A stretch of DNA of 64,000 bases from Streptomyces massasporeus (GCF_014648995.1 NZ_BMSE01000007.1:1-64000), one strand, 5' to 3'; positions 8,579 through 17,084 are shown, counted from the stretch's first letter. Translations and numbers: made by a program. The notes: generated by a model from the letters alone, not told the origin.

Positions 8579-10546
8579 TCACGCCTCCCATACCGCGGCG
8601 GCCGTACGGTCGTCCGCATAACCCTTGACCCGTACTTGGGAGTCGGCGAGGAACGCGGCGAGGCCGGGCGGTTCGGGGCGGGACCACCGCTCGGCGAGGT
8701 ACTCGCCCAGTTCGGGCTCACCGCGCAGGGGCTCGGCGAGGCCGCCGCTGCACATCAGGAGCGTGTCACCCGGGCGGGCGACGGAGGTCCGGAAGCGGAA
8801 CGGTTCGCGGGGCGGCTCCGGGGCGGGTTCGTACGGGCTGGGCGGGGTCGGGATGCCCAGGTCCATGGTGAGCCGGTCGCCCTCGGGGGTCTCGGAGGGC
8901 GGTGAGCCGAAGCCCACGACGGGGTCGCCCTTGATGTCTGCGACCTGCGGTTCGATGTCCTGCCACTCCCCCTCCCGCAACCGGAACAGTCCGCCCGGTC
9001 CGACCCCGAAGAACACCCGCGTGCGGCACCCGGGGTCGGCCGACAGCAGCAGACAGCGCAGGCTCGCCGCGTACTCCTCGGGGTCGACGCCCTGCTCGGA
9101 GGCGCTGGCCCGGAGCTTGCCGAGGCTGCGGTCGGTGAGCCGGTGCAGCCCGGACTTCAGGTCGCCGCGGCGGCCGTCCCTTATGTCCTCGACCAGGCGC
9201 GCGTGGCTGCGTCCTACGGCCCGTCCGATCCAGTGACAGGCCTCGGCGGCGGCGCGGTGCGCACCCGGTGTGGCCCGGGCCCCGGTCGCCATCGCCACCA
9301 GCAGCAGCGCGTGCTCGCCCGTACCGAACCGGGCGGTGAGCAGCGAGTCCCTGCGGGGCTCACCCCGATACCGCGCGGAGTCCCCCCGTACGGAAACGGC
9401 CCGCAGCGTACAGGCCCCGTACCGGGCCCCGTCCAGCACCGTGTCCGCCACGAGATCGTCGAGGTCGTCCGGGTCGGCGGCCGGGAGAGCGGTGGGTTCG
9501 GCGTCGTACGTGGGCGGCCGGGTGCCCACATGACCACGCGGCCGGGGCGTGGGGGCGGGGCGCTCGATCCGGGGGTCGTCCTGGTCGGCAGAGGGGTTCG
9601 TGGGGGGCGGAGTGCCGACGGGGGGCGGCGATACCGGCCCGGGCCCGGCGGCAGGCGGCTCCGTGGTGCGGGGACCCGCGGTGCGTGAGTCCGTGGACGG
9701 CGGCTCGGCGGGGCGCGGCGGTACGGGCGGCCGGTCGGTCGGAGCGGGGGGCGCGGCGTCATAGGACTCGGCGGCGGTGGCCGGTGGGGCGGGACTGGCG
9801 AGGGGCCCCGACGCCGTGGCCGGGTGCGCCTCCGGGTCCGGCCCGGCGGGAGGGGCCTTGGGGGGCGGGGGAACCGGGGGCGTCCCGGAGGCGGGGAACG
9901 CCGGGGCCGGGGACTGCCCCGGGCGCTCCGAAGGCGGAGGCGGGGCGACTGTGGGCGGGGGCGGGGTGGAGGTGGGCGGTGGCGTGCCGCCGGTCCGCTC
10001 CCCCGAGGGCCGATCAGAGCCCGCCCCGGCCGGCGCCGCACTGCCCGGCCGCTCATCCGAGGACGGACGCGGGGCCGCTGTGGGCGGGGGCGGGCCGTCC
10101 GCCCGCTCAGCCGTGGGCGGACGGGTCCCGGCCGCGCCCGGAGACGCGCTGCCCGGCTGGCCCCCGGAACGGGTCGGCTCCGGGCGGCCCTGCGGTTTCG
10201 GTGCGGTCGGGGGGAAGCTCATGGGCCCGGTGGGCCGGGGCGGTGGTGGCTCCCAGGGGGCGCGTTGCGGGGCCCGGGTGCTCGGGCGGGGCGTGGCCGG
10301 GAGGTCATCGGCTCCGGTCCGGGGTGCCGGGACCACCGGCTCCGCGCCGGGGTGCCGCGCCGCCGGCCGGTCCGAGGAGCCGGTCCGCGCCTCCGCCCCG
10401 TCCCCCACCGCCCCCGACGCCGACGCGAACCGGTCGTCCAGGGAATCCCGTGCCGGTGTGGGGCCCGTGTCGTCGGTGGAGCCGTCGTACAACTCCCTCC
10501 ACCAGTCGTCCTCGCGACCGGTGGGCCTTCCCCCCTGCTGGCTCAT
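8579..10546 (-). CDS. PP2C-like protein with long Pro-rich N-terminus, probably catalytically dead
   Basis: The first ~360 residues are Pro/Ala/Gly/Thr-rich and likely disordered. The last ~290 form a PPM/PP2C-like fold: RGDSARYRGEPRRDSLL (the RxxNED region), ALLLVAMATGARA (the DGMGG region), DTLLMCSGGLAE (the SDGL region) and YADDRTAAAVW (the DNxT region). At two of the metal-binding sites the Asp is missing (the ATG here replaces the canonical DG, and SGG replaces SDG), so metal-dependent phosphatase activity is doubtful. I start at ATG 10546, which begins MSQQGGRPTGR. A scaffold or phospho-reader role is possible but unproven. Confidence 0.7.
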   Translation of the reverse strand: MSQQGGRPTGREDDWWRELYDGSTDDTGPTPARDSLDDRFASASGAVGDGAEARTGSSDRPAARHPGAEPVVPAPRTGADDLPATPRPSTRAPQRAPWEPPPPRPTGPMSFPPTAPKPQGRPEPTRSGGQPGSASPGAAGTRPPTAERADGPPPPTAAPRPSSDERPGSAAPAGAGSDRPSGERTGGTPPPTSTPPPPTVAPPPPSERPGQSPAPAFPASGTPPVPPPPKAPPAGPDPEAHPATASGPLASPAPPATAAESYDAAPPAPTDRPPVPPRPAEPPSTDSRTAGPRTTEPPAAGPGPVSPPPVGTPPPTNPSADQDDPRIERPAPTPRPRGHVGTRPPTYDAEPTALPAADPDDLDDLVADTVLDGARYGACTLRAVSVRGDSARYRGEPRRDSLLTARFGTGEHALLLVAMATGARATPGAHRAAAEACHWIGRAVGRSHARLVEDIRDGRRGDLKSGLHRLTDRSLGKLRASASEQGVDPEEYAASLRCLLLSADPGCRTRVFFGVGPGGLFRLREGEWQDIEPQVADIKGDPVVGFGSPPSETPEGDRLTMDLGIPTPPSPYEPAPEPPREPFRFRTSVARPGDTLLMCSGGLAEPLRGEPELGEYLAERWSRPEPPGLAAFLADSQVRVKGYADDRTAAAVWEA

Positions 10547-10757
10547 GCCCGTAATTGTCCACCGCACGAGCCGGATGAAAACGGGGCTTGTGGAAAAAAC
10601 CGGCCGGCCAAGGGCAGGTGATCGGCACGTCGGGTGAGCCGTAGAACGGTCATCCGAAATCCGGGGCCCGGCGGGGCGCGAGCGGCTGACCTGCGGGTCT
10701 GAGGCCCGGCCACGCTCCTGACCTGCGTGTTCTCCGGTGTTCCGGCAGTCTGGTCAG

Positions 10758-11240
10758 ATGGGAGTGTGGGACCTCCTGCTGGTCGGGCTGGTCATCCTGC
10801 TCGGGCTGTGCGGAGTGCTGCTGCCCGCCATGCCGGGATCGTTGCTGGTGTGGGCCGCGGTCATGTGGTGGGCGCTGACGGATCCGCAGCCCGTCGCATG
10901 GTGGGTGCTGGTCGGGGCCACGGTCCTGCTGCTGGTCTCCCAGGCCGTCCGCTGGGCGCTGCCGCCCCGGCGGCTGCGGATGAACCGCACCACCCGCCGC
11001 ATGCTGGCCTGCGCAGGCACCGGATCCGTCCTCGGCTTCGTCCTGGTCCCCGTCCTCGGCGCCATCCCGGGATTCCTCGCCGGTGTCTACCTCTTCGAAC
11101 GGTCCCGTCTCGGCCGTCACGCCGACGCGGTCGCCGCCCTGCGCACGGTCATGCGCGCGGGCGGCACCAGCATCCTGGCCGAACTGTTCACCTGCCAGCT
11201 GATCGCGGCGGCCTGGGTGGGCGCGGTCGTCTGGGGCTGA
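10758..11240 (+). CDS. DUF456 family small membrane protein
   Basis: About 160 residues with four to five hydrophobic segments. The first is WDLLLVGLVILLGLCGVLLP, followed by the PAMPGSLLVW motif characteristic of DUF456, and later GTGSVLGFVLVPVLGAIPGFLAGVYLFE with its glycine-rich turns. I chose ATG 10758 (MGVWDLL) over a GTG 21 bases upstream because the family usually begins just before the first membrane helix. Function is unknown. The next gene is convergent and the upstream one divergent, so it is probably transcribed alone. Confidence 0.75.
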   Translation: MGVWDLLLVGLVILLGLCGVLLPAMPGSLLVWAAVMWWALTDPQPVAWWVLVGATVLLLVSQAVRWALPPRRLRMNRTTRRMLACAGTGSVLGFVLVPVLGAIPGFLAGVYLFERSRLGRHADAVAALRTVMRAGGTSILAELFTCQLIAAAWVGAVVWG

Positions 11241-11275
11241 GCCGGCATCCCTCAGGAGGAAAGCAGGGCGGGACG

Positions 11276-11770
11276 TCAGGCGGGGAGGACACCCTCGTGC
11301 GTCAGCAGCCGTACCTTGCGGTCCAGGCCTCCCGCGTATCCGGTCAGTGCGCCGTCCGCTCCGATCACCCGGTGACACGGGCGGACCACCAGCAGCGGAT
11401 TCGCACCGATCGCACCGCCGACGGCCCGCACGGCCGCCCGGGGCGCCCCGATGCGCGCGGCGATCTCGCCGTAGGTCGTGGTCGAGCCGTAGGGGATGTC
11501 GTCCAGCGCGGCCCAGACCTTCTCGCGGAAGGCGGTGCCCTCGGTGCGCCACGCCAGGCGGAACTCCTTCAGTTCCCCGGCGAAGTAGGCGGCGAGCTGC
11601 TCCTCGGCCTCCCGGAAGGGCCCGGGGTCGCGCCGCCACTCCTCCCGCACCTCGCGTCCGCCCTTCTGTCCGGGCACCGACAGCGAGGTCAGCTCGCCGG
11701 TCGGGACGGCGGTGAGGAGCAGCGGCCCGAGGGGACCGGGCACACTCGTCCAGTAGATCGGGCAGGTCAT
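11276..11770 (-). CDS. ogt: Methylated-DNA--protein-cysteine S-methyltransferase
   Basis: A 164-residue Ogt/AGT suicide repair protein that transfers the methyl group from O6-methylguanine to its own cysteine. The active site is VVRPCHRVIGADG, with the winged-helix recognition region TTTYGEIAARIG and the Asn-hinge GANPLLV upstream. The ATG at 11770 overlaps the stop of the upstream Ada-AlkA gene (ATGA, 11767-11770), so the two genes are translationally coupled. Together they form an adaptive-response operon for alkylation damage. Confidence 0.93.
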   Translation of the reverse strand: MTCPIYWTSVPGPLGPLLLTAVPTGELTSLSVPGQKGGREVREEWRRDPGPFREAEEQLAAYFAGELKEFRLAWRTEGTAFREKVWAALDDIPYGSTTTYGEIAARIGAPRAAVRAVGGAIGANPLLVVRPCHRVIGADGALTGYAGGLDRKVRLLTHEGVLPA

Positions 11771-13182
11771 CGGGACTCCCACTCCCCTGCTGCGCGCAGG
11801 TGGTTCAGTGCGTACGAGCGCCAGGGGCGCCAGCTGTCGGGGACGTCCAGGCCGGGCGGGGCCACGTCCGGGTCGCCGAGGGCGCGGGTGCGGATCTCGG
11901 CCACCGTACGGGCGTCCAGGCCGGGCACGGCCAGCAGAGCGTCCTGCGCGTCGTCCCGGTCGGCGCCCGGGTCCAGGCGTACGGCGTGGTCTGCCAGGGC
12001 GGCGGTGAGCGCGCCGAGGGTACCGCCGGGCTCGGCGCCCGCGAGCACGGCGGGCTCGGGGAAGAGGTGGGTGAGGCTGCCGCAGGAGGCGTCGAGGGCC
12101 TTGCCGTAGCGGCGTACGAGCCGTTCCGCCTCCGTGCGGCCGGTCAGTGCGCGCACCGCGAGTTCCTCCGGGTCGGCGGTGCCCGGCGAGCGCAGTCCGG
12201 GCCGGGCGGCGACCAAGGGGGCGAGCCGCGGGTCGGCGGCGAGGCGCTCGTCGACGGCGTAGGGGTCGGCGTCCAGGTCGAAGAGGCGCCGCAGCCGCTG
12301 GACGGCGGTGGTCAGGTCGCGCGGGTCGGTGAGGTGCAGCCGGGCGTCGAGCCAGCCGCCCGGGTGGGCGCCGAGTCCGGTCCTGGTGGTGCCGGGGCGT
12401 TCGTCGACGGCGACGATGCCGGTGCCGTAGGGGAGGCGGAGGGTGCGCCGGTAGGTGCGGGCACCGGGCGGGCCGCTGACCTCTTCGATGCCGGGTACGG
12501 CCTCGTGTTCGAGCAGGTCGAAGACGGGTCCGGCCCGGTAGGGGCCGCGGTGGGCGAGCCGGAGCGGGATGCCGGCGTTCGGGGTGGCCGTACGGCGGCC
12601 CCGGCCGTGCTTCGGCGCGGCGGCGCGCAGCTCGCTCGGGGTCGACGCGTACACCGCCCGGATCGTGTCGTTGAACTGGCGCACGCTGGCGAAGCCCGAC
12701 GCGAACGCGATCTCGGTGATCGGGAGCCCGGTGGTCTGCACGAGGACGCGTGCGGTGTGGGCCCGCTGGGCCCGGGCGAGGGCGACCGGCCCGGCGCCGA
12801 GCTCGGCGGTGAGCTGCCGCTGCACCTGCCGGGCGCTGTAGCCGAGGCGTCCGGCGAGCCCGGCGACGCCTTCCCGGTCGACCACGCCGTCGGCGATCAG
12901 CCGCACGGCCCGGCCCACCACGTCGGCGCGGACGTTCCACTCGGCGGAGCCGGGTACGGCGTCCGGTCGGCACCGCCGGCAGGCCCGGAAGCCCGAGCCC
13001 TGCGCGGCGGCGGCCGTGGTGAAGAACCGTACGTTGGCCCGCTTGGGGGTGACCGCGGGGCAGCTCGGCCGGCAGTAGATGCCGGTCGTCTCGACGGCGA
13101 AGAAGAACACGCCGTCGAAACGGGCGTCACGGCTGCGCACGGCCCCGTACCTGGTGTCCTCGTCCGTTCCCTGGTCTGTCAC
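11767..13182 (-). CDS. Ada-AlkA fusion: alkylation-sensing regulator and 3-methyladenine DNA glycosylase
   Basis: A 471-residue, three-part protein. (1) An Ada zinc domain with the four-cysteine set YCRPSC...ACRRC that accepts methyl groups from phosphotriesters. (2) An AraC-type HTH (VQRQLTAELGAGPVALARAQRAH, ITEIAFASGFASVRQFNDTIR). (3) An AlkA N domain plus HhH-GPD glycosylase from ~residue 195, ending DSWRPWRSYALNHLRAAGEWE. Methylated Ada domains activate transcription, so this is probably sensor, activator and repair enzyme in one chain; Ada-AlkA fusions are known in actinobacteria. Start GTG at 13182. The stop overlaps the ogt start. Confidence 0.9.
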   Translation of the reverse strand: MTDQGTDEDTRYGAVRSRDARFDGVFFFAVETTGIYCRPSCPAVTPKRANVRFFTTAAAAQGSGFRACRRCRPDAVPGSAEWNVRADVVGRAVRLIADGVVDREGVAGLAGRLGYSARQVQRQLTAELGAGPVALARAQRAHTARVLVQTTGLPITEIAFASGFASVRQFNDTIRAVYASTPSELRAAAPKHGRGRRTATPNAGIPLRLAHRGPYRAGPVFDLLEHEAVPGIEEVSGPPGARTYRRTLRLPYGTGIVAVDERPGTTRTGLGAHPGGWLDARLHLTDPRDLTTAVQRLRRLFDLDADPYAVDERLAADPRLAPLVAARPGLRSPGTADPEELAVRALTGRTEAERLVRRYGKALDASCGSLTHLFPEPAVLAGAEPGGTLGALTAALADHAVRLDPGADRDDAQDALLAVPGLDARTVAEIRTRALGDPDVAPPGLDVPDSWRPWRSYALNHLRAAGEWESR

Positions 13183-13509
13183 AGCTACAGTCTCCGCCGT
13201 CGCCCGACGGGCCGCTGGCGGAAATCGGACACCGCGATCGGGGGTGCGGGGCGGCGCTGCCGGGCGGCGACGACCCGGGCCGAGGTGCTGACCCAGGTTT
13301 CTCGTGCGCCGGGTTCTGTGATTGGCCCGCTGCGGGCCCGTCGTGGTCGCCGCAGTTCCCCGCGCCCCTGACGGGGCGCGATGCGGGTACCGCCACCGGA
13401 CAACGAGCCCGCCGCAGGCCCGACGGTGCGGCACGAGCCCGACAGCGCGGCGCGGCCCGGCGCGCGGGCGCGAGCACGCGCCGCGGGCCGGCGCCGCAGC
13501 ACGAAGCGG
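13183..13509. other. Intergenic region between rsgA-like and ada-alkA
   Basis: About 330 bases, very GC-rich, with no credible gene. It contains the promoter region of ada-alkA near 13190-13260 and a CAGTTCCCCGCGCCCCTGAC-type hairpin (13361-13380) that I recognise as a common Streptomyces intergenic repeat. Confidence 0.55.
13361..13380 (-). terminator. Streptomyces intergenic hairpin, probable terminator of rsgA-like gene
   Basis: CGCGCCCC (13361-13368) and GGGGCGCG (13373-13380) form a perfect 8-bp stem with a TGAC loop, preceded by GCAGTTCC. This wording recurs between genes in many Streptomyces genomes. It sits 130 bases past the rsgA-like stop. Confidence 0.55.
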
Positions 13510-14643
13510 CTACGCGCGCCGGTGCGCGCCCCGCTTCGCCTCCATCGCGGCCCTCCCCATCGCCCCCTTCCGCTTCCAGTCCTTGCGGATCTCGGCGCGG
13601 AGGCGGGCGTCGGTCTTGGCGACGATGCGCTGGTTCTCCCGCAGCAGCTTGCGGTAGCTCTCCAGGCGCCGCTCCGGCAGGCCGCCGCTGTCGATGGCGG
13701 CCAGCACGGCACACCCCGGCTCCGCCTCGTGGGCGCAGTCGTGGAAGCGGCAGCGCTCGGCCAGTTCCTCGATCTCGGAGAACACCTGCCCGACGCCCGT
13801 CCCGGCGTCCCAGAGTCCGACGCCGCGCAGTCCGGGAGTGTCGATCAGGACGCCCCCGCCGGGCAGGGCGAGCAGGTTGCGCGTGGTCGTGGTGTGGCGG
13901 CCCTTGCCGTCGACGTCGCGGGTGGCCTGGACGGTCATGACGTCCTCGCCGAGCAGCGCGTTGGCGAGGGTCGACTTGCCCGCGCCGGACTGTCCGAGCA
14001 GCACGGACGTACCCCCGCCGACGAGCGCGGCGACCACGTCGAGCCCGTCCCCGTCGACGGAGCTGACGGGCACGACCGGCACGCCGGGCGCGCTCGTCTC
14101 CACGTCCTGGACGAGGTACGCGCGGGTCACGGCGTCCGGCACGAGGTCGGCCTTGGTGAGGACGACGACGGGCTGGGCCCCGGATTCCCAGGCGAGCGCG
14201 AGGAAGCGCTCGATGCGGCCGAGGTCCAGCTCGACCGCGAGGGACACGGCGATGACGGCGTGGTCGACGTTGGCCGCGAGGATCTGCCCCTCGGACCGCT
14301 GCGAGGAGGTGGAGCGGACGAAGGCGGTGCGGCGCGGCAGGCAGGTGCGGACGTAGCGCGGGTTCCCGCCGGGTTCGACGGCGACCCAGTCGCCGGTGCA
14401 CACGACCCGCAGGGGGTCGTGCGGGGTGACGAACGCGGTGTCGGCCCGCAGCGGCCCGTCGGCGGTGACGACGTCACACTGCCCGCGGTCGACCCGTACG
14501 ACCCGGCCCGGGAGCAGGCCTTCGGCCTCGTACGGGGCGAACTCGGCCTCCCAGCCCGCGTCCCAGCCGTACGGCTCGAGCGGATGCGAGGCAGACGAGG
14601 ACGAACCCGAAAGAGAAGAGAAAGACAAGGGGTGACCCTTCAC
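13510..14643 (-). CDS. rsgA: RsgA-like circularly permuted GTPase (ribosome small-subunit-dependent GTPase A)
   Basis: Circular permutation is visible in the order of the G motifs: TKAD (G4, residues ~163-166), GQSGAGKS (P loop, ~217-224), DTPG (G3, ~268-271). An N-terminal OB-like domain (residues ~45-110) and a C-terminal zinc knuckle (C298, C303, H305, C311 in CRFHDCAHEAEPGC) complete the RsgA architecture. RsgA acts in late 30S subunit maturation and is activated by the 30S decoding region. GTG at 14643 is the only plausible start, but it has no ribosome binding site and lies in the loop of a hairpin (14629-14655). Streptomyces often carry more than one rsgA homologue, so this may be a specialised paralogue. 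Confidence 0.85.
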   Translation of the reverse strand: MKGHPLSFSSLSGSSSSASHPLEPYGWDAGWEAEFAPYEAEGLLPGRVVRVDRGQCDVVTADGPLRADTAFVTPHDPLRVVCTGDWVAVEPGGNPRYVRTCLPRRTAFVRSTSSQRSEGQILAANVDHAVIAVSLAVELDLGRIERFLALAWESGAQPVVVLTKADLVPDAVTRAYLVQDVETSAPGVPVVPVSSVDGDGLDVVAALVGGGTSVLLGQSGAGKSTLANALLGEDVMTVQATRDVDGKGRHTTTTRNLLALPGGGVLIDTPGLRGVGLWDAGTGVGQVFSEIEELAERCRFHDCAHEAEPGCAVLAAIDSGGLPERRLESYRKLLRENQRIVAKTDARLRAEIRKDWKRKGAMGRAAMEAKRGAHRRA

Positions 14644-14655
14644 AAGGGTGGCCCC
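14629..14655 (-). promoter_or_regulatory. Hairpin enclosing the rsgA-like start codon
   Basis: On the minus-strand mRNA, GGGG-CC-ACCCTT-GTG-AAGGGT-CA-CCCC can fold with the GTG start codon as the three-base loop (6-bp inner stem, 4-bp outer stem, a 2x2 mismatch). There is no Shine-Dalgarno sequence in front. Translation initiation should be weak unless the structure is opened, for example by ribosomes on the short ORF just upstream. Confidence 0.55.
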
Positions 14656-14688
14656 GGCACGGCGCTCGAAGGCGCTGAGAGGAGGAGG

Positions 14689-14760
14689 TCAGCCGGAGGC
14701 CACGGAGGTGGACTTGATGAACTTCCGGATGCGGGCAGCGCCCATCTCAGAGACAGCCAT
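14689..14760 (-). CDS. 23-codon ORF with strong ribosome binding site, leader of rsgA-like gene
   Basis: ATG at 14760 is preceded by AGGAGGT at optimal spacing (7 bases), one of the best ribosome binding sites in the window. The peptide MAVSEMGAARIRKFI...SVASG has 23 residues, is cationic (R10, R12, K13, K16) and could form an amphipathic helix. It ends 45 bases before the rsgA-like start. The stop codon runs straight into ACCTCCTCCT, which can pair with the ORF's own AGGAGGT. It could be a regulatory leader peptide or a small functional protein. No cysteines, leader-core signature or modification enzymes are nearby, so a RiPP precursor is unlikely. Confidence 0.55.
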   Translation of the reverse strand: MAVSEMGAARIRKFIKSTSVASG

Positions 14761-14991
14761 CGATCACACCTCCTGCACGTCACACAGCCGACGGCGGCAG
14801 CAACAGGCCGCCGCGCGATTCGCCCCCACCTTAGAGGCGTGCGCCTCTCGGGCGCCACGGAATTTAACCCACCCTCGCGGGGCCGTCACCCCACCCCCGC
14901 GGGACCGGCGGGGACGGCTCCTCACCGCCCCTCGTGCACGACGCGCACGTGGTGGCCGGGCGTGGTGCACTGGAATGACGGGAGGTGCAGC

Positions 14992-15393
14992 ATGTCAGGT
15001 CGCGCAGGCAAAACCCGCAATATCTTTCTCGTGTGGCTGGTCTGGCCGCTGATCACACTGGGCATCTACCACCTGGTCTGGTACTACAAAGTGAATCGCG
15101 AAGCCCGGGAATTCGATTCACGGATCGAGGTCAACCCGGCGCTGGCCGTAGTGGCCGTCACCGTCGGCTGGCTGATCATCGTTCCCCCCTTCGTGTCGGT
15201 CTACAACACCGGTCTGCGCGTTGCCCGCATGCAGCAGTCGGCCGGGATGGAACGGAGCTGCAATCCCTGGATCGGCCTCATCCTCTACATCGTGGCCGTG
15301 CTGTTCCCGCTCTACTACCAGCATGAGCTGAACCAGATCTGGGCTCGATACCAGAATGTGGAAGAGGGCGAGCAGGTGCCGCTCGCGGCGTGA
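14992..15393 (+). CDS. DUF4234 small membrane protein
   Basis: A 133-residue protein starting at ATG 14992 after GGGAGGTG. It has three hydrophobic helices: NIFLVWLVWPLITLGIYHLVWYY near the N-terminus with the family signature, then ALAVVAVTVGWLIIVPPF and GLILYIVAVLFPLYY. The W-P-x-x-T-x-G-I-Y-x-x-x-W-Y pattern is that of DUF4234. Function is unknown. Codon use is less extreme in GC than its neighbours. It converges with the following fusion gene, leaving a gap of only 14 bases. Confidence 0.75.
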   Translation: MSGRAGKTRNIFLVWLVWPLITLGIYHLVWYYKVNREAREFDSRIEVNPALAVVAVTVGWLIIVPPFVSVYNTGLRVARMQQSAGMERSCNPWIGLILYIVAVLFPLYYQHELNQIWARYQNVEEGEQVPLAA

Positions 15394-15407
15394 CGACAGA
15401 TGGTGCG

Positions 15408-16901
15408 TCAACTGCCCATCGCGCAGGCGTGCCCGTTCACCTCGAAGTCGTACGGCGGGGAGTTCTTGCCGTGCCAGGAGGCGAGGAAACCGAAGGCCAG
15501 GTCGCCGCCGGCGGGGACCGACTTGTTGTAGTCGGCGGCGGTGGCGGTGACGCGGGAGCCGTCCTGGGAGACGGAGGCGTCCCACATCTGGCCGACCTTC
15601 TGGCCGTCCCGGAAGGACCAGGCGACGCGCCAGGAGTCGAGGGATTCGGCGCTGGTGACGGTCACGGTGGCCTGGAAGCCGTCGGGCCACTGGTTGACCA
15701 GGTCGTACTCGACCCGGCAGACGGGGTCCCCGGTCTCGTCCGGATCGGTGCGGTCGGTGGGCGAGGAGGTGCCCTGCGGTTCGGTGTGGCGGTTCCTGTC
15801 CTCCGGTTTGCCGGGCTTCTCCGGCTGCTTCGTGCCCTGGGTGGTCCGTTCGGCCGGCTTGGAGGTGGCCGGCGGCAGGGACGGGGCGGACGGCAGGGGC
15901 GGAGCGGGATCGGCCACCGGCTGGCGGTCGGCGCCGCCGGGCGCGCCGAGGTCGTCGCCTGCGCCGCCGAAGGGCATCAGTGAGACGCCGAGGGCCAGTA
16001 CGGACACCAGGACCGCGGCGACGAGGAGGCCGTTGCGGGCGACGCGCGCCTTCTGCTCGCCGTCCTCCGGTTCACCGGCCGCCTGGTCCGCCGAGCCGGG
16101 GCGGCCCGCGCCGAGCCGCACCTCGGCGGCGCGGCGGCGGCGCTCCAGGTAGGCGAGGCCGCCCCAGCCGATCACCCCGCCGGCCAGCGCCCCGGGCAGG
16201 GAGCCGCCGTGCAGGCGCAGGCAGGCGGCGGCCTCGGCGCACTGCACGCAGGTGGCGAGGTGCCGGGAGAGGTCGCCGGGGGTCTCGGCGGCGGAGGAGC
16301 GGGTGACGGCGTCCAGCAGCCGGGCGTAGCTGCGGCACTGTGCGTCCATCGGTGTGTCGAGGTGGTTGCGGTGGCAGCGGTCCCGGAACAGGGTGCGCAC
16401 CTGCTGGAGTTCCTCGGCGGCGCCGGCCGGGTCGAGGCCGAGACGGCGGGCGACCAGGGACAGCGGCAGCGCCTCCACCTCGGTGAACCACAGCAGTTCC
16501 GCGTCCGCCTGCTGCAGATCGCGCAGGCCGCGCAGCGCGAGCGGGCGCTGCAGGGGCGGGCCGGTGTAGCGGGCGGCCTTGTCCGAGTTGAGCCACAGGC
16601 GCAGGTCGGGGTCGAGTTTGTGGCCCTGCCCCTGCTCCTCCCAGGCCGCTGCCGTGGTGCGTACGGAGGTCAGCAGCAGGGGTATGCGGGGCAGCCGGGC
16701 CGGGCGGCGGGCGGTGCCGCGGACCGGGCCGGTGCCGGCGGCGCGGGCCTCGCGTATGCCGTGTGCGAACGCCTCGCGGCCGAGTTGCGCGGCGGCCGTG
16801 GAACCGGAGGTGCACAGGTCCGCGTAGGCGAGGACGGCGTCCCAGCACTCGGAGAACAGCGCGGCCTCGGTGGCGTCCTGAGGGGTCGGCAGGTCGGGCA
16901 T
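15408..16901 (-). CDS. Sigma-70-like / zinc-finger / TM / CBM2 fusion protein
   Basis: A mosaic of 497 residues. Residues ~10-185 resemble an ECF sigma factor, with a region-4-like HTH (LQQADAELLWFTEVEALPLSLVARRLGLD). Residues ~213-223 carry HLATCVQCAEAA, the H-x3-C-x2-C signature of zinc-binding anti-sigma domains. A transmembrane helix lies near 291-310. A Pro/Thr/Glu-rich spacer leads to an extracellular carbohydrate-binding module family 2 (from ~390: VEYDLVNQWPDGFQATVTV...W, ending ACAMGS). The layout suggests that polysaccharide outside is linked to a DNA- or polymerase-binding domain inside. No target is evident. Confidence 0.75.
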   Translation of the reverse strand: MPDLPTPQDATEAALFSECWDAVLAYADLCTSGSTAAAQLGREAFAHGIREARAAGTGPVRGTARRPARLPRIPLLLTSVRTTAAAWEEQGQGHKLDPDLRLWLNSDKAARYTGPPLQRPLALRGLRDLQQADAELLWFTEVEALPLSLVARRLGLDPAGAAEELQQVRTLFRDRCHRNHLDTPMDAQCRSYARLLDAVTRSSAAETPGDLSRHLATCVQCAEAAACLRLHGGSLPGALAGGVIGWGGLAYLERRRRAAEVRLGAGRPGSADQAAGEPEDGEQKARVARNGLLVAAVLVSVLALGVSLMPFGGAGDDLGAPGGADRQPVADPAPPLPSAPSLPPATSKPAERTTQGTKQPEKPGKPEDRNRHTEPQGTSSPTDRTDPDETGDPVCRVEYDLVNQWPDGFQATVTVTSAESLDSWRVAWSFRDGQKVGQMWDASVSQDGSRVTATAADYNKSVPAGGDLAFGFLASWHGKNSPPYDFEVNGHACAMGS

Positions 16902-17035
16902 GAGTCTCCTGCATCCACAAGCGAGGTCAACTCACCACATCGGCATTGGAGTTGGGGGGAACCTCGCGGCAGGGGGAGAGCTTTTCACGCCTCCCACACA
17001 ACTGACAAGCGCCCTGTTCAGATATCACGACAGGA

Positions 17036-17084
17036 CGGCCGCACCCCATGACTCCACGCTCGGAGTGTCATACGGGTGCGGCCG
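17036..17084 (-). terminator. Terminator downstream of the radical SAM gene
   Basis: A long interrupted inverted repeat: CGGCCGCACCC(C)ATGACTCC at 17036-17055 pairs with GGAGTGTCATACGGGTGCGGCCG at 17062-17084, with a six-base loop. It begins ~50 bases past the stop of the gene ending at 17137. Confidence 0.75.

Noticed and set aside
14689..14760. The 23-codon ORF as a RiPP precursor
   Set aside because: No Cys, no Ser/Thr-rich core of lanthipeptide type, no modification, protease or export gene adjacent. A leader ORF for the downstream gene explains its position better.
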